This document shows, one piece after another, positions 18,474-31,900 of a stretch of DNA of 64,000 nt (position 1 is its first letter; each line of letters starts with the position of its first letter). Location: the NCBI GenBank assembly GCA_003260075.1, contig QLIY01000137.1, positions 140,860 to 204,859 on the forward strand, written 5' to 3'. The DNA is from Phallusia mammillata (lineage: Eukaryota; Chordata; Ascidiacea; Phlebobranchia; Ascidiidae). The notes beneath the pieces were generated by a model. The model saw only the letters and a list, made by a program, of their open reading frames with translations. It had not been told where the DNA came from and ran no database searches. Both the position numbers and the translations under genes were made by a program.

Positions 18474-19489
18474 CGGCCATATAATTTTGTTTATTGTAGG
18501 TGCAATTGCTTTTATAGTATGCTGGTAGGTGTGTTTCTCGCATTGCTGTTGCCAAAAATAAGGCTTGTCATTGACTGGCAGTTGGGGTTGTGGCAAATCT
18601 GTCGGATAGGGTTTAATAACATATTGTTGGCATACTTTTGTGCATTTTATCCAACTTAAATTATATGTATATGTTACCATTTTAATCTGTGAATTTGCAC
18701 CAACCTATAGTGCACAGTTTGTGACCTTGGGACATGGTATAACACATAACTGCCAACATATCACAGCAGCGAACAAAGTGTCTGTATTTTAATACCTAAC
18801 ACTCGTTATGTTACGGATTATTTTGCACCGAAAATCAACTTTACTACATACATAATGAGTGACATTTAACAAACAATGTTTAAGTGGAGAACCTTAAGTC
18901 GAGTCAATTAGCCAAAAAATTTCGTTCGTACATTTAAATATATTTTTCATGTCCACCTTCGGCAGAACCATACCAGCGCAATGGAGAAGCGTTAAGAATG
19001 TGTTTTTTTTCAAATCTTCTTTTAGCATGTGTTTTTTGAACACGAAAAATATTTATTAGACTTTGATACACATAGTCTGCAATATTTTGTTTATGGCAAC
19101 GTTTTTGCTTGTTTTAGAATTTGTGTCATGGGCATCTGGGTTCCATGCGCCTTTGTACAACTTGAGTTGTTTTCTGTACCAGTTCCACATTTTTTGTAGA
19201 TTATCCGCGGCCGCAAACGACCATGCTCCTTTTTGTACATTGCACTCATTTCTTTTTGTACATAATCTCTATGTTTATAAGGTACTCAGTAGACCCAGAG
19301 CTATAGAGTAAACGTTTGCACAGGTCTTTGTTTTCCGAATATTTGATCGAGCAATGCAATTATAGGTTAGCGGGTGTGCAATATGCTTTTTTATGTCGCT
19401 CGCTTCTGTTGTGCTTCTTCAAGAATCAAGATTTTTTGTGTGGTGTCATTTTATCGCTTCTGATTTTGCGTTAAGGGCTTACGCAGACT

Positions 19490-19495
19490 AATAAA
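19490..19495 (+). terminator. Candidate RUNDC1 polyadenylation signal AATAAA
   Basis: Lies about 1 kb after the RUNDC1 stop codon. If used, it gives a long 3' UTR that includes the Pumilio-like TGTACATA. Confidence 0.3.
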
Positions 19496-19564
19496 AGGTT
19501 TTTGTCGGTGCACTTGAAACTTACCGCGTGGAGTTTTTAGTTTTTATGCTTTTAAAAGGTTACG

Positions 19565-19924
19565 TCAGATCATCTTGTAAAGATAAATACAATATGAACA
19601 ACGTTTATGTTTTGTAATGGGCACTCGCTGACACCAAATCCATGTCTTTGCTGTATAATGCTGGTAGTATCGTCCATTATCTACATAAGCAAGATAAACA
19701 CTCGCCAGTAGGAAATTAGTACTGTAGTTCAATACACAACCGAAATTTATCCATTTGGACATTGGCTTTTGGTTTCCCGGCTTGCGAAGTAGAAATAAGC
19801 CAAAGTTTAGGGAAATGGCGTAATAAGTCCAGACCCACTGAATAAACGGAACATAAGCAAGGCGTGGTGGGATACGCAACTCGTTTTTCTCTGAGGACAA
19901 TGATAGTCTATTGTCGATGTACAC
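19565..19924 (-). CDS. Possible small membrane protein or exon, unidentified
   Basis: An open frame of 119 codons on the minus strand between two + strand genes. I do not recognise it. It has two hydrophobic stretches long enough to cross a membrane, starting AYVPFIQWVWTYYAIS and WINFGCVLNYSTNFLL, joined by a short basic loop RKPGNQKPMSKW. A splice-acceptor-like TTGTCCTCAG lies just inside the 5' end of the frame on that strand, so this could be an internal exon rather than a complete gene. Composition is protein-like and free of low complexity, but there is no homology evidence, so it could equally be a chance frame. Confidence 0.2.
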   Translation of the reverse strand: MYIDNRLSLSSEKNELRIPPRLAYVPFIQWVWTYYAISLNFGLFLLRKPGNQKPMSKWINFGCVLNYSTNFLLASVYLAYVDNGRYYQHYTAKTWIWCQRVPITKHKRCSYCIYLYKMI

Positions 19925-20618
19925 ATAGTTAATATAATTTAATTGGTTTCTTCAAAACTTAACACCAAATTCGCGCCCTTTTTGTAGGACTTAACTTTTT
20001 CTTTGATCTTGTTGCCTGCAGCGCAAAGCCAAGCAGGATCTGCCGTAATAATTACCGTTGTGTGGCGTCAAAGGGGTATCCCTGTTGGTTGGCAACCACT
20101 TAATGCAAGGCACGCTGCTTGGGTCAGGTCAGAGACAGACAGTACTGTTGGTGTCGGCGTTGTTTAACGGTTGTGTGTGCAGTTGTCTGGAGATCCTATT
20201 AACTTCGCTAGAGTACATTTAAAATAGGTTTGTTGTCAATTTACAGATAGTGTTTGGAGAATTGCAAATTTTTGAAGGGATGGTGAAATCAAATAGTTTA
20301 ATGAGTGTTGCCTTACAGTTTTATGTGTCAGTGTCAAGTTCATTTATAAAATATTAAACTCTGTCGAACGTGAGTTTTGTTTTTGAAAATATAGCTTTAG
20401 TAACAATTTTGAATAAAAGAGTGTGCTTATTAAGTAGCTTATAAGTATGGGTGCAATAGGAAAACAATTGTTGTGCCTATTGTAACATGCATTCATCATA
20501 TCCTGTTTGTGTCGTTAGGTTTAATAACCATCAATACATGTTTTATTCAACCACTTTTCAGCTGTGTTTTAATTAGTTGTGTGGAAAGCTATGTGACATT
20601 ACTTTTTAACTGACCATT

Positions 20619-23600
20619 ATGGCGGGTCGACATACAAGTGTCCAAAATGGAACCCAGTATCTCACATGTAGAGTGCAATATCTTGATGATACTGATCCAT
20701 TTTCATCAACAAACTTTCCAGAGCCTACAAGACCACCAAGTTACACATTTAAAGTTGATCAACCCTTGTGTGAACAAGTAGCAGGTGTTCATAGACTTTT
20801 GAAAGCACCCCATAAGGTATGATATCATTTTTTTACAAAAGTTTTAAATAATGAATCAGATTGGTTTTGATATTAAAGAAGTTAAACAAAATTATAATGC
20901 AATAGCTGTTAACAGTATTTGGATGACAACATTAATGTAACATGTCCTTTATTAAATTGTACCGTAAAGGTAACATTTTAAACTTTACTTGTACAGCTTG
21001 GAGACTGTACGCTGCAATTATCAAACACAAGTGCCTACTTGGATTTGGATTTATCAATTTCTGAACAAAAGGAGGAATTTGAAAGCTTTTATGCTGAAGG
21101 GTAAACATATTATTCTATAACATAACATTTTGTTGATGAATAGCATTTAAAAATTATAATGTTAGCTTTTTTATCACCTCAAAACTTGTGTGCTTGCCAG
21201 CATTCAGGAAACAAAACTTTAATATTTTCACATGGCCTTCACTGCATCAATGGCATGTGAAAGTTGCCCAAGATGAGAAACAGGAAGCTATTATTTCAAT
21301 TTGTTTGTCGATAGCCATCAATTGAATACCTAATTTGTTGTCTGCTTTTCCAAAACTTGTCTGCATTTGCTGCTGTAGTGTTTTAAGATGTATATGTAAA
21401 GTTTGTCACAACTTTTAGTAATGAAACATGCTTAACAAATCATTACAAAAGTGTTGCAAAAATGCCCAGGAGCAAATACCTACCTTAACAAGCAAATTAT
21501 GACATACCTGTGGTTTATGTGGTTTCAAAAGCTTGTTTTGTATGTTTCTGCTTGAGCAAGCACTGTTGCTGAGCATCTATGGAACAAGCTTATCACTTGA
21601 AACAAATTTACAACTTGTTTTTAATGTTGTAAAATGCTTTGTTGTATAGTGTTTTTTTAAGTAAAAACACAACGAACATTGGGTGGAATAAGGTTATCTG
21701 AATAATAAAGTTATTTTCCCCAATGAACATCGATTAAAGAACATCTTGTGTTTGTGCCTCAGCAAACATTGTCCATCTCTGTATTTGTCCTCAAGTCTCC
21801 TGTTTTGTTTGCGTTTTTAAGCGATAGTCACACTGTCCCACATAACTCATCTTCCTGTTTGCTTTGATTTTACACAGAAAAAGAAACTCCATCATTATAC
21901 GAACCCAGTTGTCAGTTCGAGTCCATTCCTGCATAGGTAAGTCCAATAATGATTTTTTATACTGCTGCAGGATTGGCAAATTTTATCAACATTCCTTGTC
22001 ATAAGCATTTATAGCTAAAAAGGTAAATTGCTTAAAGGACATGACCTTTTGCATTTATTACATATGAAACACTGTGATTTATAAAATGGTGCTGTGCATG
22101 TCCTGTTACAAAGCCTTGCCTGAAGGGAAAATTCCAAGTGTGAGATAACATCATTAGTCTATCTACCATGCTGGTGATATTGCTTTTGGAACTTATAACC
22201 TAATGCACCTGCTACAGTTTGACCCAACTAAGTGTTATCCCAAGAGACAACATATGGACACATTTGATATCTACTGTTAACTTTGGTTGTGTTTAAAGTA
22301 CAGTAGATGTAAATCCTTGGAGATTTCAAACCCTTTATTTTATTAAAGTATAGCTTAAAGTTTTGTGATTCATACCAGCATTGCGTATCATTGTCCACAG
22401 TCTCTATCGGAAACCCGTGGCCATGTTATTTCAGCCTTTTGGTCTTTTCCACAATGGTCATTGTGCCAGCACCTATTGTGGGCCCAACTATTTTCCAATT
22501 CCGCCATCACCCTTTGTTTTATGGTGTTTGAAGATAACACTGCTCAGTGAGCACTACTCAAGTGGGCCACCCTTGACAATAGTCAACAGAACAACCACAA
22601 TTTCTGGTGGTGCAATTCTACCGATTTTGTTATCTTTGCGTTTCAAACGCCAGGGCAAAATTTTCTTTGAAATGACAAGTGCCATATGTGCCAAAACAGT
22701 GTTACGATTCACCGTTACCAATATGTGTGGAAAGCAATTTAGTCATAATAGGGACATGCCCTTGTTAATTTGGCGTTTTATGAGAAGGCAAAGCTCTATC
22801 TGTTGTTTTATTTGAGCACAACGGCCAGCGTCCAATCGCCTGATTACTTTACCACAGTCGGGACGTTTGATGTAGCTGGCCTACATAGCCGACATTGTGG
22901 AATGTAATTTATGGCTGCCGCGTATCACAATAAACACGAAAATCTCAGCCCCGGCGCAAATCCACTTCAATTTGTTCACATTGTAATGTAGCATCCTCTT
23001 ACTGACACAAAGCGTTTTCAAAACTCATAATGGGCACCTTGCTTGTGACCGATTGTCTTGCAAAAGCTTTTTATGGGGCTTAAGATGATTGCACGTTGTT
23101 TTCATAGCGCCTTGAATGGCGACGATAGGCGATAACCACAATGGTTAGTAGGGTGATTTAGTGATTATGGTAAGAATGTATCTGGATTTAGTGACATCGG
23201 CTGTGATTCCCTCTAATCACCTTCTGTCAAGCAAGCACGTGTAATTTCGGTCGCCCAACTGCAGGAAAGACTGCTTTATCATTTCGAGTTTTAAAAAACG
23301 TGTTGCCACAACACTATAAATATGAAAGATTGTTAACTTATTTGCATCAGATGAATATCTTATTTTGTGCAAATCTACGGTTGCACACCACACAGCAAAA
23401 TATAACATTAAACCATTTCTTTTCCTTGACAAATGTTTCTTTTAATCTAAACGCTTACTTTAAGACAAAGAGGCGTTTGTTTGTTTTTGACAAAGTAAGG
23501 CTAACAGACTAAAATTTACTAGTAAGATTTTGTGCAACAAGTCTTCTTGTGTTTTACAGAAAAGCTTTACAATTCGAAGGGACGTGAACTTCGCCGAGCT

Positions 23601-26600
23601 CTGTTTTCGCTCAAGCAAATATTTCAGGTATGTGTGCATTCTTCGACTCGGCCGAATGCAAAATCGCTGCGCGCGTTTCGAGACCTTGGCTTCGGGCGTC
23701 AGTCACGACGTCTAGGCTTTACAGAAACTCTTATACCACGTTATTCGCGGCCCACCGCTACAAACATTCATCTTCATAACCGACCATTTACATTCTGTAG
23801 GCATTTCAATTAGGGGTCGTTTGGATTTTCGCCATGCTGTTAGTAACTCGTTATGTCACTGAAGTTGTTGATTTGGAAATTGCCTAAATGTCAGAGCATT
23901 AGTTGATTATTTTCAGTCTCTACCGTTTTTTTTCTAAATTGCACAGTCTTTTTGGATTCTATTTTGTTGAAGTATATATGAGAAGCGACTTTCGTTTGCT
24001 TGAGTAAACTATTGGCCAAGAAACAGAAAACACATAACAAAAGATGACATACTTATGAATATTTGTTGGTTTAAAGTAGCGTCTTTTCGTTGTTGAGAGA
24101 TTGGACGACGGCCTGACTTGCTCCCTTTTAAAAGGGATAACATCCGCTAAATACTTTCAACCTGTCATTAGTCGTACTGACGCCAGTACAAGCAATTTCA
24201 CGGTTGTGATACTTTCATTGGAAGCATGTCGTATTGTCGTCCAACGCCCGCCCCACATAACTTACCACCCTGTACGGACGACACTTTGACTGGTCAATAT
24301 GTTTGGCCCTGGCTCAAATTTCAGCTCTTTTGTGATCCAGAGTCTTGCTCGTGTGATCCGAAAGTGCTTTGTGATTCGATTACACATGTTCGTAGTGGCT
24401 ACACGCTATTCGTTTCCAGTTGAAACATTTGGCTTAGGCCGAGATTGCGTAGGCTTTTGGGCAGGGGCACTTATTAGGTCGACCTGTATGCCACTGGAAG
24501 CTTCGACAGGCCTGTTTGCTTTGGCGTAATGGTAATTTGTAATGCTGATGGATTGTGACCGTGGCGACATTTGACTTGGCGGAGCTCCGGTAATCGAACG
24601 GATGCTCTGCTCGGTAATTACACGTTGAACTAGATGGGCATTTAATTATGATTGTTTACACATAAAAATTGGTAATTATCAGGAAACAGGCTAAATAGGT
24701 TCGAAACCGAAGCTGGTACTCTGATAGGAGATAATGTGTAATTTCTCATAGACAGTTTGTTAGGGTAAAGTCAAAACTTTGCTTTGGCTCGTACACAAAT
24801 CGATTTTCATATATGCAAGGTCAACTGATTTCCTGCAATCAAAATATTATGACCTTTGTAACCGAATGAGTCCTAGCAACAACATGCCGGCATATTTTTT
24901 GTAGAATGATAGACGCGTTGCTAAAATTCTGGCACGTTGTGTTTTTCGCGGATGACTGCATGCGACACGTGCCATCAGCCGATGTTAGGCAGCTGTGATT
25001 ATTACGTCACCCGTCAAGTGTCTGCGAACATCATCGACTATTAACAAGCAATTACGCAATGAACAGCGACCCAATTGCGGGCGTAAAGCAAATGAACAGG
25101 CGTCAAAAGATATACACAGCCGGTCGCTGTATGACTTAACGCCCCTCTAAGATACCTACGAAACGCTTAATGACTATGCAAGTATAGTTATGCTGAGAGA
25201 TTTCGATAGGAAATGCAAAATGCATATCGATCAACACGTGTTGGAATCCAAACACCAGGGCTTTGAACTTTGTCGGCAGGGCTATGGTTTTGCTTGGCCT
25301 TTCGCTTGCGATTTTACAAAGCCTTTTGCGTCTCGTGCACTTCGCTTTAAGTGTGTTTGCCATTCCTGCGACGCCGATACGGATCTGAACTTTGCGGCGA
25401 CTGCGCTGTCAGGCTCAATGAGATTAGGGGGTCCTTTGACGTTTGTTCCAAGTTTCACCATCGCAGCGGAACTGCTGCACTTGTGCGACGTGAGGAGATA
25501 ATCTCACCACTTCTACCGCAGTGGCACTGTTTGTGTACAAGGGGTTTTCTTAGATATCTTCTGCAGTCATTAAAAAAACTTCAAAATGGCAAAAATCTCA
25601 CAGCCGTTGTACATGGTAATATAAAGTGTAATATGATAAATATGGCATACACGCACTTTATTTACCCAGTAACTGCTTGCAAATGCATTTAAGCTTTAAA
25701 GATGAAGGTCATAAACTTTCACTGACCGGACACAGCGGCAAGTGCGTTTGATGTAGTTGACCATGACTGTTGATTTATGAGCCGTGATGTTTTGACAAAC
25801 AAGTTATACGACCGATATGCGCTTGCAACTGCATCGCCGAACAGGCATGTCCAATTGACCCATTATGTCCAGTAAAATCGTTTTATTGCTCCGACTGCTA
25901 CCTAATGATGAGCAACGACGTGCCTAGTTTACTGTTTACGAGGAATGTTATCTAAATATTGGTATGCTAGATGTTCACGGTCAGTATTTGGATGCGTCGT
26001 AAAAGTGTTTGTGCAATTTGTGAACAGGGTGCTTTTTTGTTCAAATGTATATAGTCAAAGTCATTAAACCAACTTTTTTCACGAAGCTTTATTGATCTGT
26101 AAACAAACGCTTGAATCCAAAGCGGTCGTCAGGTAATACATTGTTATGTGGATATACCCCCCACCTCTTCAGGTGTCATTGCACGTTGGTAGCTTTACAC
26201 GACAGCACATGCAAAGTGCCAATGCGTGCGTGACGTCAAATACCGACAGCCCAAAATGGGAAGCTTGTAGGATTTAAATACAGCTGGGGTATTTTGCATT
26301 TCACGAGTGAATTGTGCTGTCCCTGTGACAGTCGAACAAAATGTCTCTAAAGTTTTAAATGTGTCGTTTTTCGCGCATTGACTCAAAGTGCTGGCATTCG
26401 ACTGGTCGGGTCTTTAGCCTTTTCTAAAAGTTGTTCTTGCCTTGCTGACCGCCAAGACTAAAGGCGGCAAATGCATTGGCAAACATCGTCAATAACCGTT
26501 TGTAAACACAGCTGAGTGGTTCTCGGAGGCAAACGAAACAGTTTTAAAGAGCATGAACTTTCCTGTAACGTTTCTCACAACATACGCAAAGTTTACTTTC

Positions 26601-28898
26601 CCTATTGTTGGCCTGCTTGGGATGTTACTCTACTGTTGCAATCGCAAGTGCATTATTTGCGATAATCAGTTGAGAAAATAGGCCTCGCTATATTATTAAG
26701 GCGCTTCTTTCTCATGCAGGATGAATACTAAACAAACTGTTTCAAACTGGTCCCCTATAGGGGCTAAAACAAATACCGCGCGTTGGTCGCAACAAATAGC
26801 GACATCCTTTAGTTCGGCCTCACACATCGGTACATTTAACTTGTCACTAATTGGATTTGGTAAGAATACATGTAGTTGCACAGTCTAGCTGGAAAGAAAC
26901 ACTTTGATGCGCACAACTTGTATACATATTAACCGGCTCTCTGTAAAGTGATGGATCAACAAACAGTGGTGACGTGCACTTTTACCCCCCCCCCTTTAAC
27001 TTGTCACTAATTGGATTTGGTAAGAATACATGTAGTTGCACAATCTGGCTGGAAAGAAACACTTTGATGCGCACTACTTGTATACATATTAACCGGCTCT
27101 CTGTAAAGTGATGGATCAACAAATAGTGGTGACGTGCGCTTTTCGTATGATTGACCGTGTCCGTCTCAAATGGACCTACGATGTTTGTGTCCTAACATTC
27201 CGACTCGTATCAGTGACCATCGTTTTGCAACATAAAGACCATGCTTTTGGGTGCAGCCCAATGGCTCTTTACTGCGGCCACTCAAAAAAGACCAGAAAAT
27301 TGTCTAATTGTCGCCAAACACGTCAGCGTTTTTTCAGTTATTTTTCATTATTTGCCTAAAAAGGTTAGGACTCTTGGTTGTAACAAGAGCTATGACCCAT
27401 AACAACTCAAACATGAACCATTGTGTCTGCGCGATGTTGCGTAATTGGGTTCGTGGTTAGGGTTGCGACTTGTGCATGAGCTTTGCTGCATTAGTGACCT
27501 GTTGCAGCCGACAGTTTGTCTTAAAGGTTGATGCATCGGTAACCTCCAAACGACTTGGGATTTCCGCGACTTTTTGCTATTTCCGCCAGATATTCACGTG
27601 TATCACGATGTCAGACCATTTCGAAATCATTTCCAAAGGTTCTTAGTAATCCGTGGATGTTAACTCGAAATTGGGCGTTGGTGCGACTAAATTAACTTCG
27701 GATTTTCTATATTTAAACTTCGGTTCATCACACAGTTGGAAAACGTACAAAACGCACTGTTCACCTCGCTTGTCCCGTATTTTGTGACCAAAAACATGTC
27801 ATCGGCGATATACGTCACGTCCGAACATTTCGGTTTATATAAACACATTTTTTATAGTGCTTTAAATTCCATTTGTTCTGATTTTGGCATTTCGGCGTAT
27901 CTGGTATCTGAGTAAACACTCCGTCATCACCTGACAGTTGTGGCCTTGGTAAACGCTCTCTGGCCCATGGAAAAGTTATAAACCGTGACTGAAGGGGAGA
28001 TGAAACATAAAACCGCTACTTTGCCCGGCGCCAGATTTTTTGCAGTCATGTGAAATTTTTTGCAGCCTTTGTGCGTCGTTAAAGTCAACTCACAAAATGA
28101 AACACTGTGAAAATCAACCGCTGGAAAGAAACTCAGTAGCCGCAAAATGCTTTTTTTGTTCTAGGAAAGTGTTGAAATTGCGAATAGCCTGTCCTTTCTA
28201 CCACAACCGTTAGCAAATTCAATTCCCCCTTTTTTAACCAGTATTGCTTAAAAAATGGCACATTTAAGGCAATTGTTGTAGTGATCAATGATATGTTGCT
28301 GTTTTCAACAATCTGGCCCTATGTTAAAAAACAAGCAAACGATAGCTTTTACGTTTAGAGTGACCAAACTACGTGTTGCCGACCAAACAGGCATGTGTAG
28401 GGCATTCGTCTTACGAAAACTAACACCATACAAGGTTTATTGCGTATTTTCCGGATGTATAACAAGTGCCCGAATCCGTATATTTAACAGCGGTAAACGT
28501 TATTGCCCACTTTGCAAATTACGGGCCGACCTTTTTATCCTGTTATGATTACGCCACAGTCGAGAGGTCCAGCTCCTTTTGTGACCTGCAGACGAGCTTT
28601 TGTGTTTTCAACCCGCCTTGCTTCGACTTGGCCATAATAGGCGACACGTCGAAGATTTTTATTTGTACTGGGAGGTTTTACGATTTTAATTGTTAGCACC
28701 GCTACGTCAGAAGTTAAGCAAATGCGTTCCGAAGTGAATTGCGTCTGGATTCGATCGCTGACATTGTAAAAGCTGAGAACGATGTACGGTTTATAAGGCT
28801 ATGCGGTTTATGGGTGTGTAAAACTTGCGGCTTCAATATCCGCAATGTTTGTTAACGTTTCAGTTATAATCGACAAAGCTTTCCCATAAAGCTATGTT

Positions 28899-28989
<91 letters not shown>

Positions 28990-31900
28990 TTTTTTTCTGC
29001 TTTTACATTTTAGATGTAAATTTTATACATTTTTTACACGTCATATGTTCCCAATACCATCATGTATTTATAAAAGCACGATGATATGTAAGAAAACCAA
29101 TCAAATACTGTGGTATTAGTACGCTTTGCTAAAAAAACTGATCAAGTGTCTGTTGTAAATATTAAGGCAGTTTTGTCGCGCCAAAATTACAAGTAGTTTA
29201 AGCCGCCCGCTGTGATTTACCTTGGCCGTGGTATGCGGGACGTAGAGCTGTGATCATGTGTCCGTTGGTCTAGTCAGAATTTCAGCTCAAGTGGAAGTAA
29301 CGTTCTTAAATTTTGTTTCCTCAATCCCACACGATTTACTTCGTTAGCTTCTTCATAGTCCAACCTAAACAACTTAAATTGTTTGCCAGTATTAAAACAT
29401 GGTTGGAAGTTGGAACACAAATCAGATTATGGCCAGAAGATCATTATGATTTGGAACAAACCATTCAGTAACTTTTTGGACGTTTGGTTGACTTGACTCC
29501 GTAGCTATTCAAATTTGTGGTAATAATGCGAAAAAAATAATGGATATTTGTTTGTTGCGTAACATCACATTTTTACAGCACGTAGTAGAAACTGTGTAGT
29601 TAGGTGTTTTGACGGGCACAACTTTCGTGCCCTGTACAAACAGGCGCACTTTATTCCAGTCGCGTCACATATCAAATACGAAAACAACACTACAATCACG
29701 GTGATAATCTCAATCCTAATTAGATTGAAACCGTCTCTTTTAACCAGGCATTCCTTCGCTAACCGGTAACCCTATCACTGTTTCGCGTCCCTTTTAGCTT
29801 TTGTTGGCCATTTGAGTGACCTTTCTAGGTGTCAGTTACTGCGCAAAGGCTCTCTGTTAGCTAACGGTGTCAGCTCACCCATGTGAGTGCGTTGTGCCAA
29901 GGTCTGTGGTAATCGACGATACTGAGCGCTAATTCCTTCCACGTAAACCCCGAATTAGGCGAAACCAATGCAGCAAAAACTTGCAAAAACCACCAAAGAC
30001 TGCGGTATCGTGCATTAGCGCCTACTTTGTTAACGAGTTGCCTTTGGGCTTGGTCTGATGTTGTGTGGCTTAAACAATGTTTTTCTCACGACTTTGTGGC
30101 GAAAACTATATTGTGTTGCGGGAAATACACTCAAGTATATACTTTACATTGCGGTTATACACGTATAATTCTGTTTAATGCGTCGTGGGCTTAACAGGTG
30201 CGTTATGGGACGCAAAACATTGGATTAGTTTGCAACGTAGTGTGTCATCGGTACTGGCTGAATTGAGTAGGCGATTGAGAAGAGACCGCCTGCACTAGAA
30301 CAAACATGTAAACGGCATCTTAAAGACAACGACAGGACGCTGACTCAGCCTTATGACAGCGCAATACTGGACTTTACGACAGTTCGATACTTTTATGTCG
30401 TCCAAATGTGACACTATGTCTGTAATCAAACTTGTTTTTAACTAAGCACCTTGCTTGAATTTGAATACCCCCCCCCCAAATACTTGATGTTGTGGTAACA
30501 TGTATAATTCTGTTGACTTGCGTCGTGGGCTTAGCAGGTGCGTTATGGGACGCAAAACATTGGATTAGTTTGCAATGTAGTGTGTCATCGGTACTGGCTA
30601 AATTGAGTAGGCGATTGAGAAGAGACCGCCTGCACTAAAACAAACATGTAAACGGCATCTTAAAGACAACGACAGGACGCTGACTCAGCCTTATGACGGC
30701 GCAATACTGGACTTTACGACAACTCGGGACTTTTATGTCGTCCAAATTTGACACTATGTCTGTAATCAAACTTGTTTTTAACGAAGCACCTTGCTTGAAT
30801 TTGAATGCGCGCACTTGTGAAGACAAATGACTGTCTGACTTCAGGCAGATGTCCCGCGGTACCGGACACTTAGTGAGTAATGGACAACACCTATCCCGTA
30901 TCCAAATATAATGTAACTTTTTCCTCATTCGGTTACATTGGTGATTAATGATGACCACCTCATGAACTTATATGTGGTCGGTTTGTGACAATTGCGGTCA
31001 GTGTTGAACTTGCTGTGAAAAGGGAAACTGTTTGGCAATGTACAAGGAAGACATGTTAACGTGGATCTAACATCCACCTAGCGTTCAATAATTCATATTG
31101 TGTCTCCCTTTATAGTAGCAGCCGATTGACGGCGAAAGGCAGGCAGGCAAGCATGGGCGCAGACGCCGTTACGTGCTTACGAACAGGGCCAAATTACCAG
31201 GTACGAGAATCTCCTGACTTGAAATTAACTCGCTAATACACTTGAAGCCGGGCGTAGTTAGCAGCGTCTCGCGAACAAATTTCAAGCGGCTTGTGATGTT
31301 TGTGTTCTGTGCAGTTAATTCATGCGTGAAGGAGTATTGGTTTGGTGCGGCGATAAACCTGTGCGTCATGGGTGATTTGCCGTGAAACAACAGCGCTTTA
31401 TAGGGAGATAGAATCCCGCCGAAATATGGTGTGGCATTTATAGGCCTGTCGGCACCTACGCTGTACTTGGACCCTGAAGTATTGCTATAACATGATTAAA
31501 TACCTAAAATAACTTGAACTTTAGGATCGTTCGTGTTTGTGCAGGAACCAACAAATTGCGCAAAATACTTTAAGTGCAAATACCGTATAGGAACATGACC
31601 TAACGTTTTGCATGCATGTAACCCCATTTCCGGTTAAGCTAGTGCTGCAGTTCAAGTGTAAAGGTCCGGGGTGCAATGTTAAGGAAACTTAAGCCTTCCC
31701 AGGGTTGTTGCATGCTAAGCGATCCGTACAAAACCACCCAGAAATGCGAAGTGCCTTACGCGGATTTAGCATTACCGAATTCTGGATGCACTGCAGCGGT
31801 GGAATGGTGCCTTTTTGGTTCGTCATGTTTTGACTTGCCTTACTTAGCCGGGACAAAAACGCGCCAAATATGATGGTGGTGTCAGTCGAGTGAGTTTGTT

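Larger units (their letters stand above)
18474..20618. other. RUNDC1-FHOD intergenic region
   Basis: RUNDC1 3' UTR followed by the FHOD upstream region. It holds a candidate AATAAA at 19490-19495, a Pumilio-like TGTACATA at 19257-19264 and a low-confidence minus-strand ORF at 19565-19924. No TATA box or other clear promoter signature was recognised before the FHOD start codon. Confidence 0.45.

Noticed and set aside
22381-22815. 144-codon frame in an FHOD intron
   Set aside because: No domain, no splice context, and overlapping frames of similar quality.
28898-29119. Open frame beginning with a long poly-proline stretch
   Set aside because: The prolines are read from 89 uninterrupted C's, an assembly-gap placeholder.
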